Positions 34,669 through 42,333 of a stretch of 64,000 bases of DNA are shown piece by piece (position 1 is the first letter of the stretch; the number at the start of each line of letters is the position of its first letter). Source of the DNA: Streptomyces sp. NBC_00461 (GTDB taxonomy: Bacteria > Actinomycetota > Actinomycetes > Streptomycetales > Streptomycetaceae). The stretch is from NCBI RefSeq assembly GCF_036013935.1, contig NZ_CP107902.1, positions 620,001-684,000 of the forward strand, in the 5' to 3' direction. The notes below the pieces were generated by a model. The model was not told the DNA's origin, did no database searches, and saw only the letters and a program-made list of their open reading frames with translations. The position numbers were made by a program, and so were the translations under genes.

Positions 34669-35367
34669 TCAGCCGCGGTCGGCGCCCTGGAGCCGCTCAA
34701 GGCCGTCCAGCGTCAGGTCGAGGGCGAACTCGAACTCGAACTGGTCGTCACAGCCCGAGCCGACGACGGACTGCTCGTCGTGGGCCACCGCCATGGCCAG
34801 TTCGGTGATGTGGGGATAGCGAGCGGCCATCTCCTCGGGCGGGAGGGCGTCCGGATCGGGCGCGCCGTCGGAGGTGTCCCGGAACAGCTCCTGGGAGAAG
34901 CCCAGCAGGCGGCTGCCCATGACGTGCATCGCGTGATGGAGCAGGTCGATCGAGAATCCCCCGGCCCGGAAGATCCCGATCATCGAGTCCAGGTACTGCA
35001 TGACCGCGGGGGTGGGGGTGGCCCGCGCCTTCATCCGCGCCTCGATGACCGCGGGCGCCCACGGGTGGCGCAGCAGCATGCGTCGGGCCGACAGCACGCG
35101 CAGGCGAACGGCGTTCTTCCAGTCGGTGCCGCGGGCCGGTGGGTCGATCTCCCCGACGAGGGCGTCGATCATGCCGTCCAACAGCTCGTTCTTGTTCGCC
35201 ACATGCTTGTACAGCGCCATGGGTACGACATCGAGTGCCTGCGCGATCCTGCGCATGCTGAGCGCGTCGACTCCGCCTTCGTCGGCCAGGGCGACGGCGG
35301 CCCGCAGTACCCGCTCCTTGCTCAGGGGTGTGCGGGGCTGTGCTGCGGCGCCGACCTGCGTGGCCAT
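34669..35367 (-). CDS. TetR family transcriptional regulator
   Basis: A 232-residue repressor. The HTH reads SKERVLRAAVALADEGGVDA, then LSMRRIAQALDVVPMALYKH, and the C-terminal ligand domain is of the TetR_C type (WKNAVRLRVLSARRMLLRHP). ATG 35367 is chosen because GAGGGG lies nine bases before it; ATG 35376 is possible. Related near-palindromes occur both upstream of its own gene (35469-35504) and between it and the MDR gene (34482-34530), so it probably represses both. The ligand is likely a lipophilic electrophile, by analogy only. Confidence 0.9.
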   Translation of the reverse strand: MATQVGAAAQPRTPLSKERVLRAAVALADEGGVDALSMRRIAQALDVVPMALYKHVANKNELLDGMIDALVGEIDPPARGTDWKNAVRLRVLSARRMLLRHPWAPAVIEARMKARATPTPAVMQYLDSMIGIFRAGGFSIDLLHHAMHVMGSRLLGFSQELFRDTSDGAPDPDALPPEEMAARYPHITELAMAVAHDEQSVVGSGCDDQFEFEFALDLTLDGLERLQGADRG

Positions 35368-35468
35368 CGCGACCATCCCCTCTCGGCCCGCCCGTCCGGG
35401 CACTGCCCGGAGCCGGCCCTCGTTTGCCTTGACGAAGGTACAGCGTCCACCCGGTGCACTCCCTGCGA

Positions 35469-35504
35469 GGTATACGGCGTACGCCCGCGACGCCGCCGTA
35501 TACC
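35469..35504. promoter_or_regulatory. Operators upstream of the TetR gene matching those at the MDR gene
   Basis: GGTATACGGCGTACGCC (35469-35485) differs in two bases from the palindrome at 34482. A second, weaker copy in opposite orientation ends GCCGCCGTATACC (35492-35504). They lie about 100-140 bases before the TetR start, as expected for autoregulation. Confidence 0.65.
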
Positions 35505-35508
35505 GGCC

Positions 35509-35740
35509 CTAGGCGCGGCGGTTGTGGGTGCCGGGGGTGTAGCCGAAGGAGCGGCGGAAGACGTCGATGAAGGCGCTGGTGGAGGACCAGCCGCAGTGGT
35601 GGGCGACCCTGGTGACGGGTGCGTCGTCGGCCAACATGCGCAGGGCGTGGTGCAGCCGGGACTGAGTGCGCCACTGCGGGAAGGTCACGCCGAACTCACT
35701 GCGGAAGAGGCGGCTGAGGGTGCGCTCCGAGACCCCGGTC
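35509..35740 (-). pseudogene. AraC-family regulator, 3' remnant (DNA-binding domain only)
   Basis: About 76 residues encode the second half of an AraC regulator: GVSERTLSRLFRSEFGVTFP (first HTH), ALRMLADDAPVTRVAHHCGW (second HTH) and SAFIDVFRRSFGYTPGTHNR at the end. The sensory N-terminal 180 or so residues are gone: upstream, the minus-strand frame runs straight into the antisense of an MFS transporter fragment. The junction lies near 35735-35750. Some protein could be made only from a chance start. The domain is intact at residue level, so loss looks recent. Confidence 0.8.
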
Positions 35741-36660
35741 GCGGTGTCCGGGATCGGTGTGGCCGCCTTCCATCCGGAGGCGGCGCGCGCGGCCCGCGCT
35801 GCCGCGGGCAGCAGCAACACGGCGATGGGCTGGTTCTCCTTCGGCGGCAACATCGGCTTCGCGCTCGCACCACTCCTCGTCGCCGCCGTAGTCGCCACCG
35901 GGGGCCTGAACGCCTCTCCCCTGCTGGTCGTCCCGGCGCTGGCGGGGGCGGCGCTGTGCGCGGCCGCGGTGCGTTCCTCGGGGAGCCGCGCGGCGGATTC
36001 CCATGCAGTTGCCGCCCCCGACGTCGACGACTGGGCGTCGTTCGTGCGGCTGTCCGGTGCGATCGTGTGCCGCTCGATCGTGTGCCGCTCGATCGTCTTC
36101 GTCGGCCTGAGCGCCTTCGTCTCGCTCTACGTCCGGCAGCGGACGGGCGGCGGCGAGGCGGCCGGCACAGCGGCACTGTTCGTGTTGTACGGGGGCGGCG
36201 CGCTGGGCACGATGGCCGGGGGCCGGCTCGCCGACCGGTACGGACGCATCGCGGTGGTGCGGCGGTCGTACGCCCTGACCGTCCTGGCCGTCGCCGGCGT
36301 GATCCTCGTACCCGGCCCGGCGGTCTATCTGTTCGTCGCCCTCACCTCGGCAGGGCTGTACGTCCCCTTCGCACTGCACATCACGCTCGGCCAGGACTTC
36401 CTGCCGCGACGGCTGGGCACCGCGAGCGGGGTCACCCTGGGCCTGACGGTGAGCGTCGGCGGGCTCGCCGCCCCGGACCAGGGTGCGCCGGCCGACGACA
36501 CCTCGCTGCGGACCGCCCTGGTCCCGCTGATCGTGCTGCCCGCCCTGGGCCGACTGCTGTTGTGCGGCCTGCGCGAGCCCGTCCCGGCGGTGGAGCCGGC
36601 GCCCGTACGGCAGCCACCCCGCCGACGCCCCGCGCCACCTCGGCGTGAGCCGGCGTCGGG
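35738..36660 (+). pseudogene. MFS transporter remnant (fosmidomycin-resistance-like), N-terminus deleted
   Basis: The plus strand encodes the latter two thirds of an MFS exporter resembling the fosmidomycin-resistance (Fsr) branch: SGIGVAAFHPEAARAARAAA (the family signature), GWFSFGGNIGFALAPLLVAA, then GGGALGTMAGGRLADRYGRI (motif A of the second half) and GLYVPFALHITLGQDFLPRR. The first 110 or so residues, including the start and first motif A, are absent; the frame upstream belongs to the opposite-strand AraC gene. A 15-bp tandem duplication (36061-36090) adds five residues (CRSIV) within a helix. The 3' part, after LREP, degenerates into Pro/Arg-rich sequence near the MarR stop. Confidence 0.75.
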
Positions 36661-37191
36661 TCAGGCGGTGCCCGCCTGCGCGACCGGCTGCTCCTCCGCG
36701 TCGTCGTCGAAGGAGTGGGAAAGGAAGTCGTCGACCATGCGGTGGAAGAGAGTGGCCAGCTGCCGCAGCTCCTCCGGCTTCCAGTCGGACAGGGCCAGTT
36801 GCATGCCGCGGGATCCCGCGTCCCGGACGCGGACTATGGCCTGTTGTCCGGCGTCGGTGAGCTGGATGCGCTGGGCGCGGCGGTCGTCGGGGTCGGGAAC
36901 GCGGGTGACGTAACCGGACTTCTGCAGTTGCTGCACCGTGCGCGTGACGTGGGACGCCTCCACTCCCAGCCGGTTGGCCAATTCCCCCGGGCGCAGCGGC
37001 TCCGAATCGGCGACCTGCCGCAGCAACGCCACGGCCGCGCGGTCCAGCGGCACACCGGCGAGGGCCATCAGCCGGTCGTGCTGCCGGGCGCGCGTACTCA
37101 GGTAGGTGATGCGGGTGAGCGCTCGCTCGATCTCGATCACCTCGTCCGAGGCGGGGGTGTCGGGGATTTCGGGGAGCGGTGGAGGGGACAT
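36661..37191 (-). CDS. MarR family transcriptional regulator
   Basis: A 176-residue winged-helix regulator. VIEIERALTRITYLSTRARQ begins the dimer helix; GVPLDRAAVALLRQVADSEP and LRPGELANRLGVEASHVTRT form the HTH, followed by the wing RVPDPDDRRAQRIQLT. The C-terminal helix ends FLSHSFDDDAEEQPV. There is no clear ribosome site before the ATG; an operator-like palindrome lies 22 bases upstream. It borders the MFS remnant on one side and a long gene-poor leader on the other, so its target is uncertain; it may have lost a divergent partner gene. Confidence 0.88.
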   Translation of the reverse strand: MSPPPLPEIPDTPASDEVIEIERALTRITYLSTRARQHDRLMALAGVPLDRAAVALLRQVADSEPLRPGELANRLGVEASHVTRTVQQLQKSGYVTRVPDPDDRRAQRIQLTDAGQQAIVRVRDAGSRGMQLALSDWKPEELRQLATLFHRMVDDFLSHSFDDDAEEQPVAQAGTA

Positions 37192-37212
37192 GCGATCAAC
37201 TTTACCATATTG

Positions 37213-37225
37213 TTGCGTAACTCAA
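37213..37225. promoter_or_regulatory. Candidate MarR operator
   Basis: TTGCGTAACTCAA is an imperfect 13-bp palindrome (one mismatched pair) in an AT-rich patch 22 bases before the MarR ATG. It fits the TTG-n-CAA style of many MarR sites. No intact divergent gene follows on the plus strand until 37471. Confidence 0.45.
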
Positions 37226-37470
37226 GTAATCTGGTGTGCGTGCTGCCGGCACGGCCCCCATCGTCGACGCGGCGGGTGAGCAGCTCACCCGCAAGGACCC
37301 TTGGCGATCCGGCCACCGCCGAGCCGGCCGCAGGGTGCCCGCCCCCCGTCTGACCTCCCCGGCTTCCCTCCGAGAGCGTCGCTCGTGTCGCGGGACACGG
37401 GCGATCCTCACCCGTCGTTCCTGGCGTGCATCGCCCACCATTGCTTCCAGGACCCGACCGGAAAGACGCG
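37226..37470. other. Intergenic stretch, no gene seen
   Basis: Frames here are Arg/Ser/Pro-rich and lack protein character. If a longer histidine kinase gene once preceded 37471, its 5' part is not recognisable here. Confidence 0.4.
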
Positions 37471-37692
37471 ATGAGCATCCCTTGGCAGCGCTATGCGGAC
37501 GACCACGTCCGCTTCGTCGACACCATGATCCTCACGGACGACGGCACGTGCGCCGTCGTCCCGACCGCCGCCCCGGGGCACGGCTTCGGGCTGATAGGCA
37601 AGCACGAACGCGCCCACTCCGTCGGTGGCGCCCTCCAGGTCCGCCACCCGCTGGAGGACGGATTCGAGGTCGCCACCCGCCTCCTCCTGTAA
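37471..37692 (+). pseudogene. Histidine kinase remnant (C-terminal ATPase lobe only)
   Basis: A 73-residue frame ends with the recognisable tail of a NarL-type sensor kinase: LTDDGTCAVVPTAAPGHGFG with a degenerate G1 box, LIGKHERAHSVGG where kinases have LIGMRERA, and FEVATRLLL at the stop. The sensor, dimerisation and N-box regions are missing. An ATG with GGAAAG upstream could still express it. It precedes the response regulator by 73 bases, the normal order for kinase-regulator pairs, so this is the decayed partner kinase. Confidence 0.65.
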
Positions 37693-37765
37693 CCCGCCGC
37701 TCCCTGCCGTGACGAACTGCCCGGCGCCAGGGAACCGCAGCCATGAGACGAGAAGAACGGACACC

Positions 37766-38470
37766 ATGACCCTCCGCGTGCTGCTCGCCGACGACCACGC
37801 CCTCCTCCGGGCCACGTTCCGGATCCTGATCGACTCCTGCGACGACATGGAGGTGGTCGCCGAGGCCACCAATGGCGGCGAGGCCGTAGCACTCGCGCGC
37901 GTGCACCGCCCCGACCTCGCGCTGATGGACATTCGCCTGCCAGGCACCGACGGCGTGGCCGCCACGTCCGCGATCTGCTCCGACCCCGATCTGTCGGGCA
38001 CGCGCGTGCTGATCCTCACCACGTTCGAGATCGACGAGTACGTCGCCCAGGCGCTGCAGGCCGGCGCCAGCGGGTTCCTCGGCAAGGACGTGACCGCCGA
38101 CGCGTTCCTCGACGGCATCCGGACGGTGGCCGCGGGCGACTCGCTGCTCTCCCCACTCGCCACGCGCGCGCTGATCACACGCTTCCTGGCCGCCCCCGCG
38201 CAGAAGGAACGCCCGATGGCCTCCGCGGACCTCTCCGCCCTGACCACCCCTGAGCGCGAGGTGATGGGCTGGGTGGCGGAGGGCCACTCGAACGAGGAGA
38301 TCGCCGAGAAGCTCTCCGTCAGCCCGCCCACGGTGCGCACGCAGGTCCACCGCACCATGACCAAGCTGGGCGCCCGCGACCGCGCCCAACTCGTCGTCAT
38401 CGCCCACCAATCGGGCCTCACGACGGTGTCGCCGCCCGCGGATCGATGCCCGCTGACAACTGACATCTGA
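37766..38470 (+). CDS. NarL/FixJ-family response regulator, kinase partner lost
   Basis: A 234-residue DNA-binding regulator. The receiver domain has Asp9, Asp10, phospho-acceptor Asp55 (LALMDIRLPG), Thr85 and Lys107 all in place. A LuxR-type HTH follows at about 157-217 (LTTPEREVMGWVAEGHSNEE, then IAEKLSVSPPTVRTQVHRTM). The last 18 residues (SPPADRCPLTTDI) look like read-through into repeated DNA, so the original stop may have been lost. ATG 37766 is chosen as the start of the MTLRVLLADDHALLR receiver. With its kinase reduced to a stub, phosphorylation would need another kinase or acetyl phosphate. Confidence 0.9.
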   Translation: MTLRVLLADDHALLRATFRILIDSCDDMEVVAEATNGGEAVALARVHRPDLALMDIRLPGTDGVAATSAICSDPDLSGTRVLILTTFEIDEYVAQALQAGASGFLGKDVTADAFLDGIRTVAAGDSLLSPLATRALITRFLAAPAQKERPMASADLSALTTPEREVMGWVAEGHSNEEIAEKLSVSPPTVRTQVHRTMTKLGARDRAQLVVIAHQSGLTTVSPPADRCPLTTDI

Positions 38471-38534
38471 CATCCACACCGACATCCAACGGCCGGCGGC
38501 CAGCATCTGACGGCTGACGGCCGACATCTGACCG

Positions 38535-38567
38535 CTCACGGCTCACGGCTCACGGCTCACGGCTCAG
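38535..38567. repeat. Tandem CTCACGG units between the response regulator and TetR genes
   Basis: Four perfect copies of the 7-mer CTCACGG (38535-38562) followed by a partial one run up to the stop of the TetR gene. The preceding 60 bases also contain loose repeats of GACATCTGAC. This looks like replication slippage at a gene junction. Confidence 0.85.
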
Positions 38568-39256
38568 CCTGCGGAGAGTCTGTCCAGCCACTGTTCCAGC
38601 AGCGCCGACTCGGCGGGCGTGAACACTGGGGTCTGATGGGCGCGCAGGCGGGCGGCCAGCGTCGCGGCGGCGACAGGGACGGCCTTGTCCCGCTCGCGTG
38701 GCTGGCCCGTTTCGGCGGGACGGGTCAGCGAGTCGAGCACACTGTCACGCAGTCGCTCGGAGAACTGCGGGTCCGGGTACTGCTCCGGTCTGGTCAGCAT
38801 CGACAGGGCCGCGCCCACGTTGGCCGACATGATCATCTGGGTGGCGAGGGCGGGCGGGACGGTGAGCCGGCCGTTGGCGGCGCAGCGTTCGAGGATCCCG
38901 TGCAGCAGGGCGTGCGCCTCCTGGGCCGCCGCAGGCGGAGCCGTCAGCTCGGGCGAGTACATCAGGCGGTAGTGGTTGGGGTGTTCCAGCGCGAAGCGCA
39001 TGTGGCTGTCCCAGCCGCTCCGAAGGTCGGCGACCGGGTCGTCGCTGGGCCGGGCGGCCCGCTTGGAGGCGAGGTACTCCGCGAAACCGCGGTCGACGAC
39101 GGCGGCAAGCAGCCCGGCCTTGTCGCCGAACAGCCGGTAGAGCATCGGCGCCCCCACCCCGGCTGCCTCGCAGACCGCACGCGTCGAGACATCCGCGACC
39201 GGCGCCTTGGCCAGCAGGTCCGTGGCGGCTTCCAGGATCTTTTCCCTCGCATCCAT
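38564..39256 (-). CDS. TetR family transcriptional regulator
   Basis: A 230-residue repressor. The HTH reads REKILEAATDLLAKAPVADV, then STRAVCEAAGVGAPMLYRLF; the C-terminal domain contains MRFALEHPNHYRLMYSPELT, typical of the TetR_C33-like group. ATG 39256 (MDAREKIL) is chosen; ATG 39274 would overlap the operator. It is divergent from the SDR gene at 39377, with a palindrome and related half-sites in between, so control of the SDR gene and itself is very likely. Confidence 0.9.
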   Translation of the reverse strand: MDAREKILEAATDLLAKAPVADVSTRAVCEAAGVGAPMLYRLFGDKAGLLAAVVDRGFAEYLASKRAARPSDDPVADLRSGWDSHMRFALEHPNHYRLMYSPELTAPPAAAQEAHALLHGILERCAANGRLTVPPALATQMIMSANVGAALSMLTRPEQYPDPQFSERLRDSVLDSLTRPAETGQPRERDKAVPVAAATLAARLRAHQTPVFTPAESALLEQWLDRLSAG

Positions 39257-39273
39257 GCGTCCACGGTACGCCA

Positions 39274-39358
39274 TTCGTAGCGCCGATACGAAAGGGGCTG
39301 TACCGTCGCTACGAATTCGTGTTATCGTCGATACGAACTAGCCGTAGCATCGATAACA
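39274..39358. promoter_or_regulatory. Operator cluster between divergent TetR and SDR genes
   Basis: The best site, TTCGTAGCGCCGATACGAA (39274-39292), is a 19-bp palindrome with one mismatch. Related pieces follow: CGCTACGAATTCG (39307-39319), ATCGTCGATACGAA (39324-39337) and an inverted pair TTATCG (39322-39327) with CGATAA (39351-39356). The repeated TACGAA half-site supports binding by the neighbouring TetR protein across the whole intergenic promoter. Confidence 0.7.
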
Positions 39359-39376
39359 GAAGCGAAGGACGCAGTC

Positions 39377-40126
39377 ATGACCACTCAGCCTCAGACGGAC
39401 CGGCGCGCCGCGATCGTGACGGGCGGATCGCGCGGCATCGGACGGCAGGTCGCCCAGCGGCTCGCCGCCGACGGGTTCGCCGTGGTCGTCGGATACGCGG
39501 GAAACAAGGACGCGGCCGACGACGTCGTACGCACCATCGAGGCGGCGGGCGGCACCGCGTACGCAGCCCGCGCCGATGTCGGCGACGAGACCGAGGTCGG
39601 TGCCCTGTTCGATCTGGCGGAGGCCACGTACGGCGGCGTGGACGCGGTCGTCCACGCCGCCGGCCGGATGCCCCTCTCCCCCGTCGCCGAACTCGACCTC
39701 GGTGAGCTCGACGCCGTGTACCGCACCAACATCCGCGGCACGTTCGTCGTCGACCAGCAGGCCGCCCGCCGGCTGCGCCCGGGCGGGGCGCTCGTCAACT
39801 TCTCCACCTCTGTGGTGGGTCTCGCCTTCCCCGGTTACGGCGCCTACGCCGCGAGCAAGGGTGCGGTCGAGGCGCTGACACTGATCCTCGCCCGGGAGAT
39901 GCGCGGCCGTGACGTGACGGTGAACGCCGTCGCGCCAGGTCCCACGGCCACCGAGCTGTTCCTCGACGGCAAGGACGAGGAGACCGTCACCCGCCTGGCC
40001 GCGCAGCCCCCGCTGCAGCGACTGGGGACTCCGGAGGACATCGCCAACGTCGTGTCCTTCCTCGCCGGCCCCGAGGGCCACTGGATCAACGGCCAGGTGC
40101 TGCGGGCCAACGGCGGCATCATCTGA
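39377..40126 (+). CDS. SDR-family oxidoreductase (FabG-like)
   Basis: A 249-residue classical short-chain dehydrogenase. The cofactor loop TGGSRGIG is at 15-22, the HAAG motif at 93-96, the catalytic Ser143/145 region at FSTS, and Y-x-x-x-K as YAASK (157-161). GAPGPTATE-type loop (NAVAPGPTATELF) and the C-terminal INGQVLRANGGI complete the fold. An aldehyde, ketone or quinone reductase is likely. It is divergently paired with a TetR regulator and followed 67 bases later by another SDR gene, suggesting an inducible two-reductase unit. Confidence 0.92.
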   Translation: MTTQPQTDRRAAIVTGGSRGIGRQVAQRLAADGFAVVVGYAGNKDAADDVVRTIEAAGGTAYAARADVGDETEVGALFDLAEATYGGVDAVVHAAGRMPLSPVAELDLGELDAVYRTNIRGTFVVDQQAARRLRPGGALVNFSTSVVGLAFPGYGAYAASKGAVEALTLILAREMRGRDVTVNAVAPGPTATELFLDGKDEETVTRLAAQPPLQRLGTPEDIANVVSFLAGPEGHWINGQVLRANGGII

Positions 40127-40193
40127 CGGCGCGCCACGTCCTTCGAGAGTCGAGAGGAACAGTGAGAACAATGAGAAACGGTGAGGAACAGTC

Positions 40194-41096
40194 ATGAGTG
40201 ACAGCAGGGTCATCCTCGTCACCGGCGCCTCCAGCGGTTTCGGCGCCCTCACCGTCCGCGCGCTCGCCGGGCGCGGACACACGGTGTACGCGGGCATGCG
40301 CGCCCTCAGCACACGCAACGCCCGGGCCGCCGCGGACCTCGCCGCCCACGCGTCGGAGCACGGAGTCGAGCTGCGGTCCGTGGAGCTGGACGTGACGCGG
40401 CAGGACAGCGCGGATGCGGCCGTCGTCCGCGTCGTCGACGAGCAGGGCCGCCTGGACGTGGTGGTCCACAACGCAGGGCACATGGTGCTGGGCCCGGCCG
40501 AGGCGTTCACCCCCGAGCAGCTGGCGGACGTCTACGACACGAACGTGCTCGGCACCCAGCGCGTCAACCGCTCCGCGCTGCCCCAGCTGCGCCGCCAGGG
40601 GCAGGGGCATCTCGTGTGGATCGGCTCGTCCAGCACGCGCGGCGGCTGCCCGCCCTTCCTCGCCCCGTACTTCGCGGCGAAGGCCGCCATGGACGCCCTC
40701 GCGGTGAGCTACGCCGCGGAACTCGTACGGTTCGGCATCGACACCTCGATCGTCGTGCCGGGCGCCTTCACCTCGGGCACGAACCACTTCGCCCACGCCG
40801 GAGCACCGGCCGACGCCGACCGGGCCGCCGCCTACGACAGCCGGTACAAGGCGCTGATGGAGGATGTGAACGAGCGGCTGGCCGGGCTGATACCGCCGGA
40901 CGCCGATGTCGGCGACGTGGCGAAGGCCGTCGTACGGACCGTCGAACTGCCGCCCGGCAGGCGGCCGTTCCGGATCCACGTGGACCCGAGCCGCGACGGC
41001 AGCGAGGTCGTCTCCGCCGTGGCCGACCGCATCCGTGTCGAGTTCTTCCGCCGGGTGGGTCTCGATGATCTGCTGACCCCGGCAAGCAGTCTGTAG
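40194..41096 (+). CDS. SDR-family oxidoreductase
   Basis: A 300-residue short-chain dehydrogenase of the longer, 17-beta-hydroxysteroid-dehydrogenase-like group. TGASSGFG (10-17) binds the cofactor, NAG is at 93-95, IGSSSTRG (143-150) supplies Ser, and YFAAK (159-163) the Tyr/Lys pair. A C-terminal extension (about 220-300) includes PPGRRPFRIHVDPSRDGSEV. Probably cotranscribed with the preceding SDR. The substrate is unknown. Confidence 0.9.
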   Translation: MSDSRVILVTGASSGFGALTVRALAGRGHTVYAGMRALSTRNARAAADLAAHASEHGVELRSVELDVTRQDSADAAVVRVVDEQGRLDVVVHNAGHMVLGPAEAFTPEQLADVYDTNVLGTQRVNRSALPQLRRQGQGHLVWIGSSSTRGGCPPFLAPYFAAKAAMDALAVSYAAELVRFGIDTSIVVPGAFTSGTNHFAHAGAPADADRAAAYDSRYKALMEDVNERLAGLIPPDADVGDVAKAVVRTVELPPGRRPFRIHVDPSRDGSEVVSAVADRIRVEFFRRVGLDDLLTPASSL

Positions 41097-41164
41097 GCAG
41101 CTTCGTTACCTGCGGACAGCGCCGTTCAACAGCCCCGTTCAGGGGAAAGCGGCGCGCGGAGCGA

Positions 41165-42190
41165 ATGGCGGCGGGCCGCACCGTCGACAGTCATCCCGTG
41201 ACGCTCCCCCTGATCCCGCCCATGCTCGCCAGAGCCGGCAAGCTGCCGCCCACCGCACAGGACGCCCGCTGGGCCTACGAGACCAAGCAGGACGGCCAGC
41301 GCGTGGTGGCCTACCTCGAAGGGGACGGCAGCGTCCTGCTGCGGGCACGGTCCGCGGAGGACATCACCGGTGCGTACCCCGAGCTGCGGCCGCTGGGCTC
41401 GGCGCTCGGTACGACACCGGCCGTGCTGGACGGGGAGGTACTGGCGCTGGACGACCGTGGACGCGCCGACTTCCAGTTGCTGCAGTCCCGCATGGGGCTG
41501 GCGCACGCGCCCGGCAGGGCGGCACGGCAGGCGGCGAATGTGCCCGTGCACCTCGTCCTGTTCGACGTGCTGCACCTGGGCGGACAGGACCTCACGGCGC
41601 TCCCGTATGCCCGGCGGCGGGGGCAGTTGGAGCGGCTAAGTCTCGACGGTCCGTTCTGGTCCACCCCGGCCGCGCTGGTCGGGAACGGTGATCAGGCCCT
41701 GCGGGCCACCCGTGAGCACGGTCTGGAGGGCCTGGTGTGCAAGCGACTGGACTCGGTGTACGAACCCGGGGTGCGTTCCCGGGCCTGGATCAAGATCCGC
41801 AACATGCACAGTGAGGACGTCGTCGTGGGCGGCTGGCTGCCAGGCAGGGGGCGACTGTCGGGACTGCCCGGCGCGGTCCTGGTCGGACAACGGGCGGCGG
41901 GGCGGCTGCGGTACGTCGGGAGCGTGGGCACCGGCTGGAGCGAGGCCGAGCGTGCGCAACTGGCGGCGCTGCTGGGGGCCGCCGCGACCGACGTATGCCC
42001 CTTCGACCCCGTACCGCCGGTCGTGGGAGCCAACTGGGTGGTGCCCCGGCTGGTCGGCGAGGTCCGCTACAGCACCCGTACCCGGGCCGGAATGCTGCGC
42101 CAGCCGTCGTGGCAGCGGCTGAGACCCGACCTGGCGCCCGAGGAGTCGTCGGCCGACATCCCGGACGATCCGGATGGGCCCATTGCCTGA
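41165..42190 (+). CDS. Stand-alone ATP-dependent DNA ligase
   Basis: A 341-residue ligase of the LigC/LigD-ligase-domain type. The adenylation lysine is Lys41 in ETKQDGQR (motif I, K-x-D-G). ELRPLGSAL and VLDGEVLALDD (motif III region), LEGLVCKRLDSVYEPG (motif IV) and RAWIKIR (motif V) follow, and the OB-fold domain covers about 215-320. Neither the polymerase nor the nuclease domain of LigD is present, and no ku gene is adjacent, so it probably serves repair as an accessory ligase. GGAG precedes the ATG at 41165. Confidence 0.88.
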   Translation: MAAGRTVDSHPVTLPLIPPMLARAGKLPPTAQDARWAYETKQDGQRVVAYLEGDGSVLLRARSAEDITGAYPELRPLGSALGTTPAVLDGEVLALDDRGRADFQLLQSRMGLAHAPGRAARQAANVPVHLVLFDVLHLGGQDLTALPYARRRGQLERLSLDGPFWSTPAALVGNGDQALRATREHGLEGLVCKRLDSVYEPGVRSRAWIKIRNMHSEDVVVGGWLPGRGRLSGLPGAVLVGQRAAGRLRYVGSVGTGWSEAERAQLAALLGAAATDVCPFDPVPPVVGANWVVPRLVGEVRYSTRTRAGMLRQPSWQRLRPDLAPEESSADIPDDPDGPIA

Positions 42191-42333
42191 CACCCCGTCA
42201 TCAACCGAACATTGGGCTGCGCTTCACCACTGGTACGCCTGCGACCTCTTGGCCCGGAAGTGAAAACCCGGGATGCTGAACTCCCTTGCCCCCCACAGCC
42301 GTTGGGCTGCGCCCGGACCAAGAGGAGGACGCA

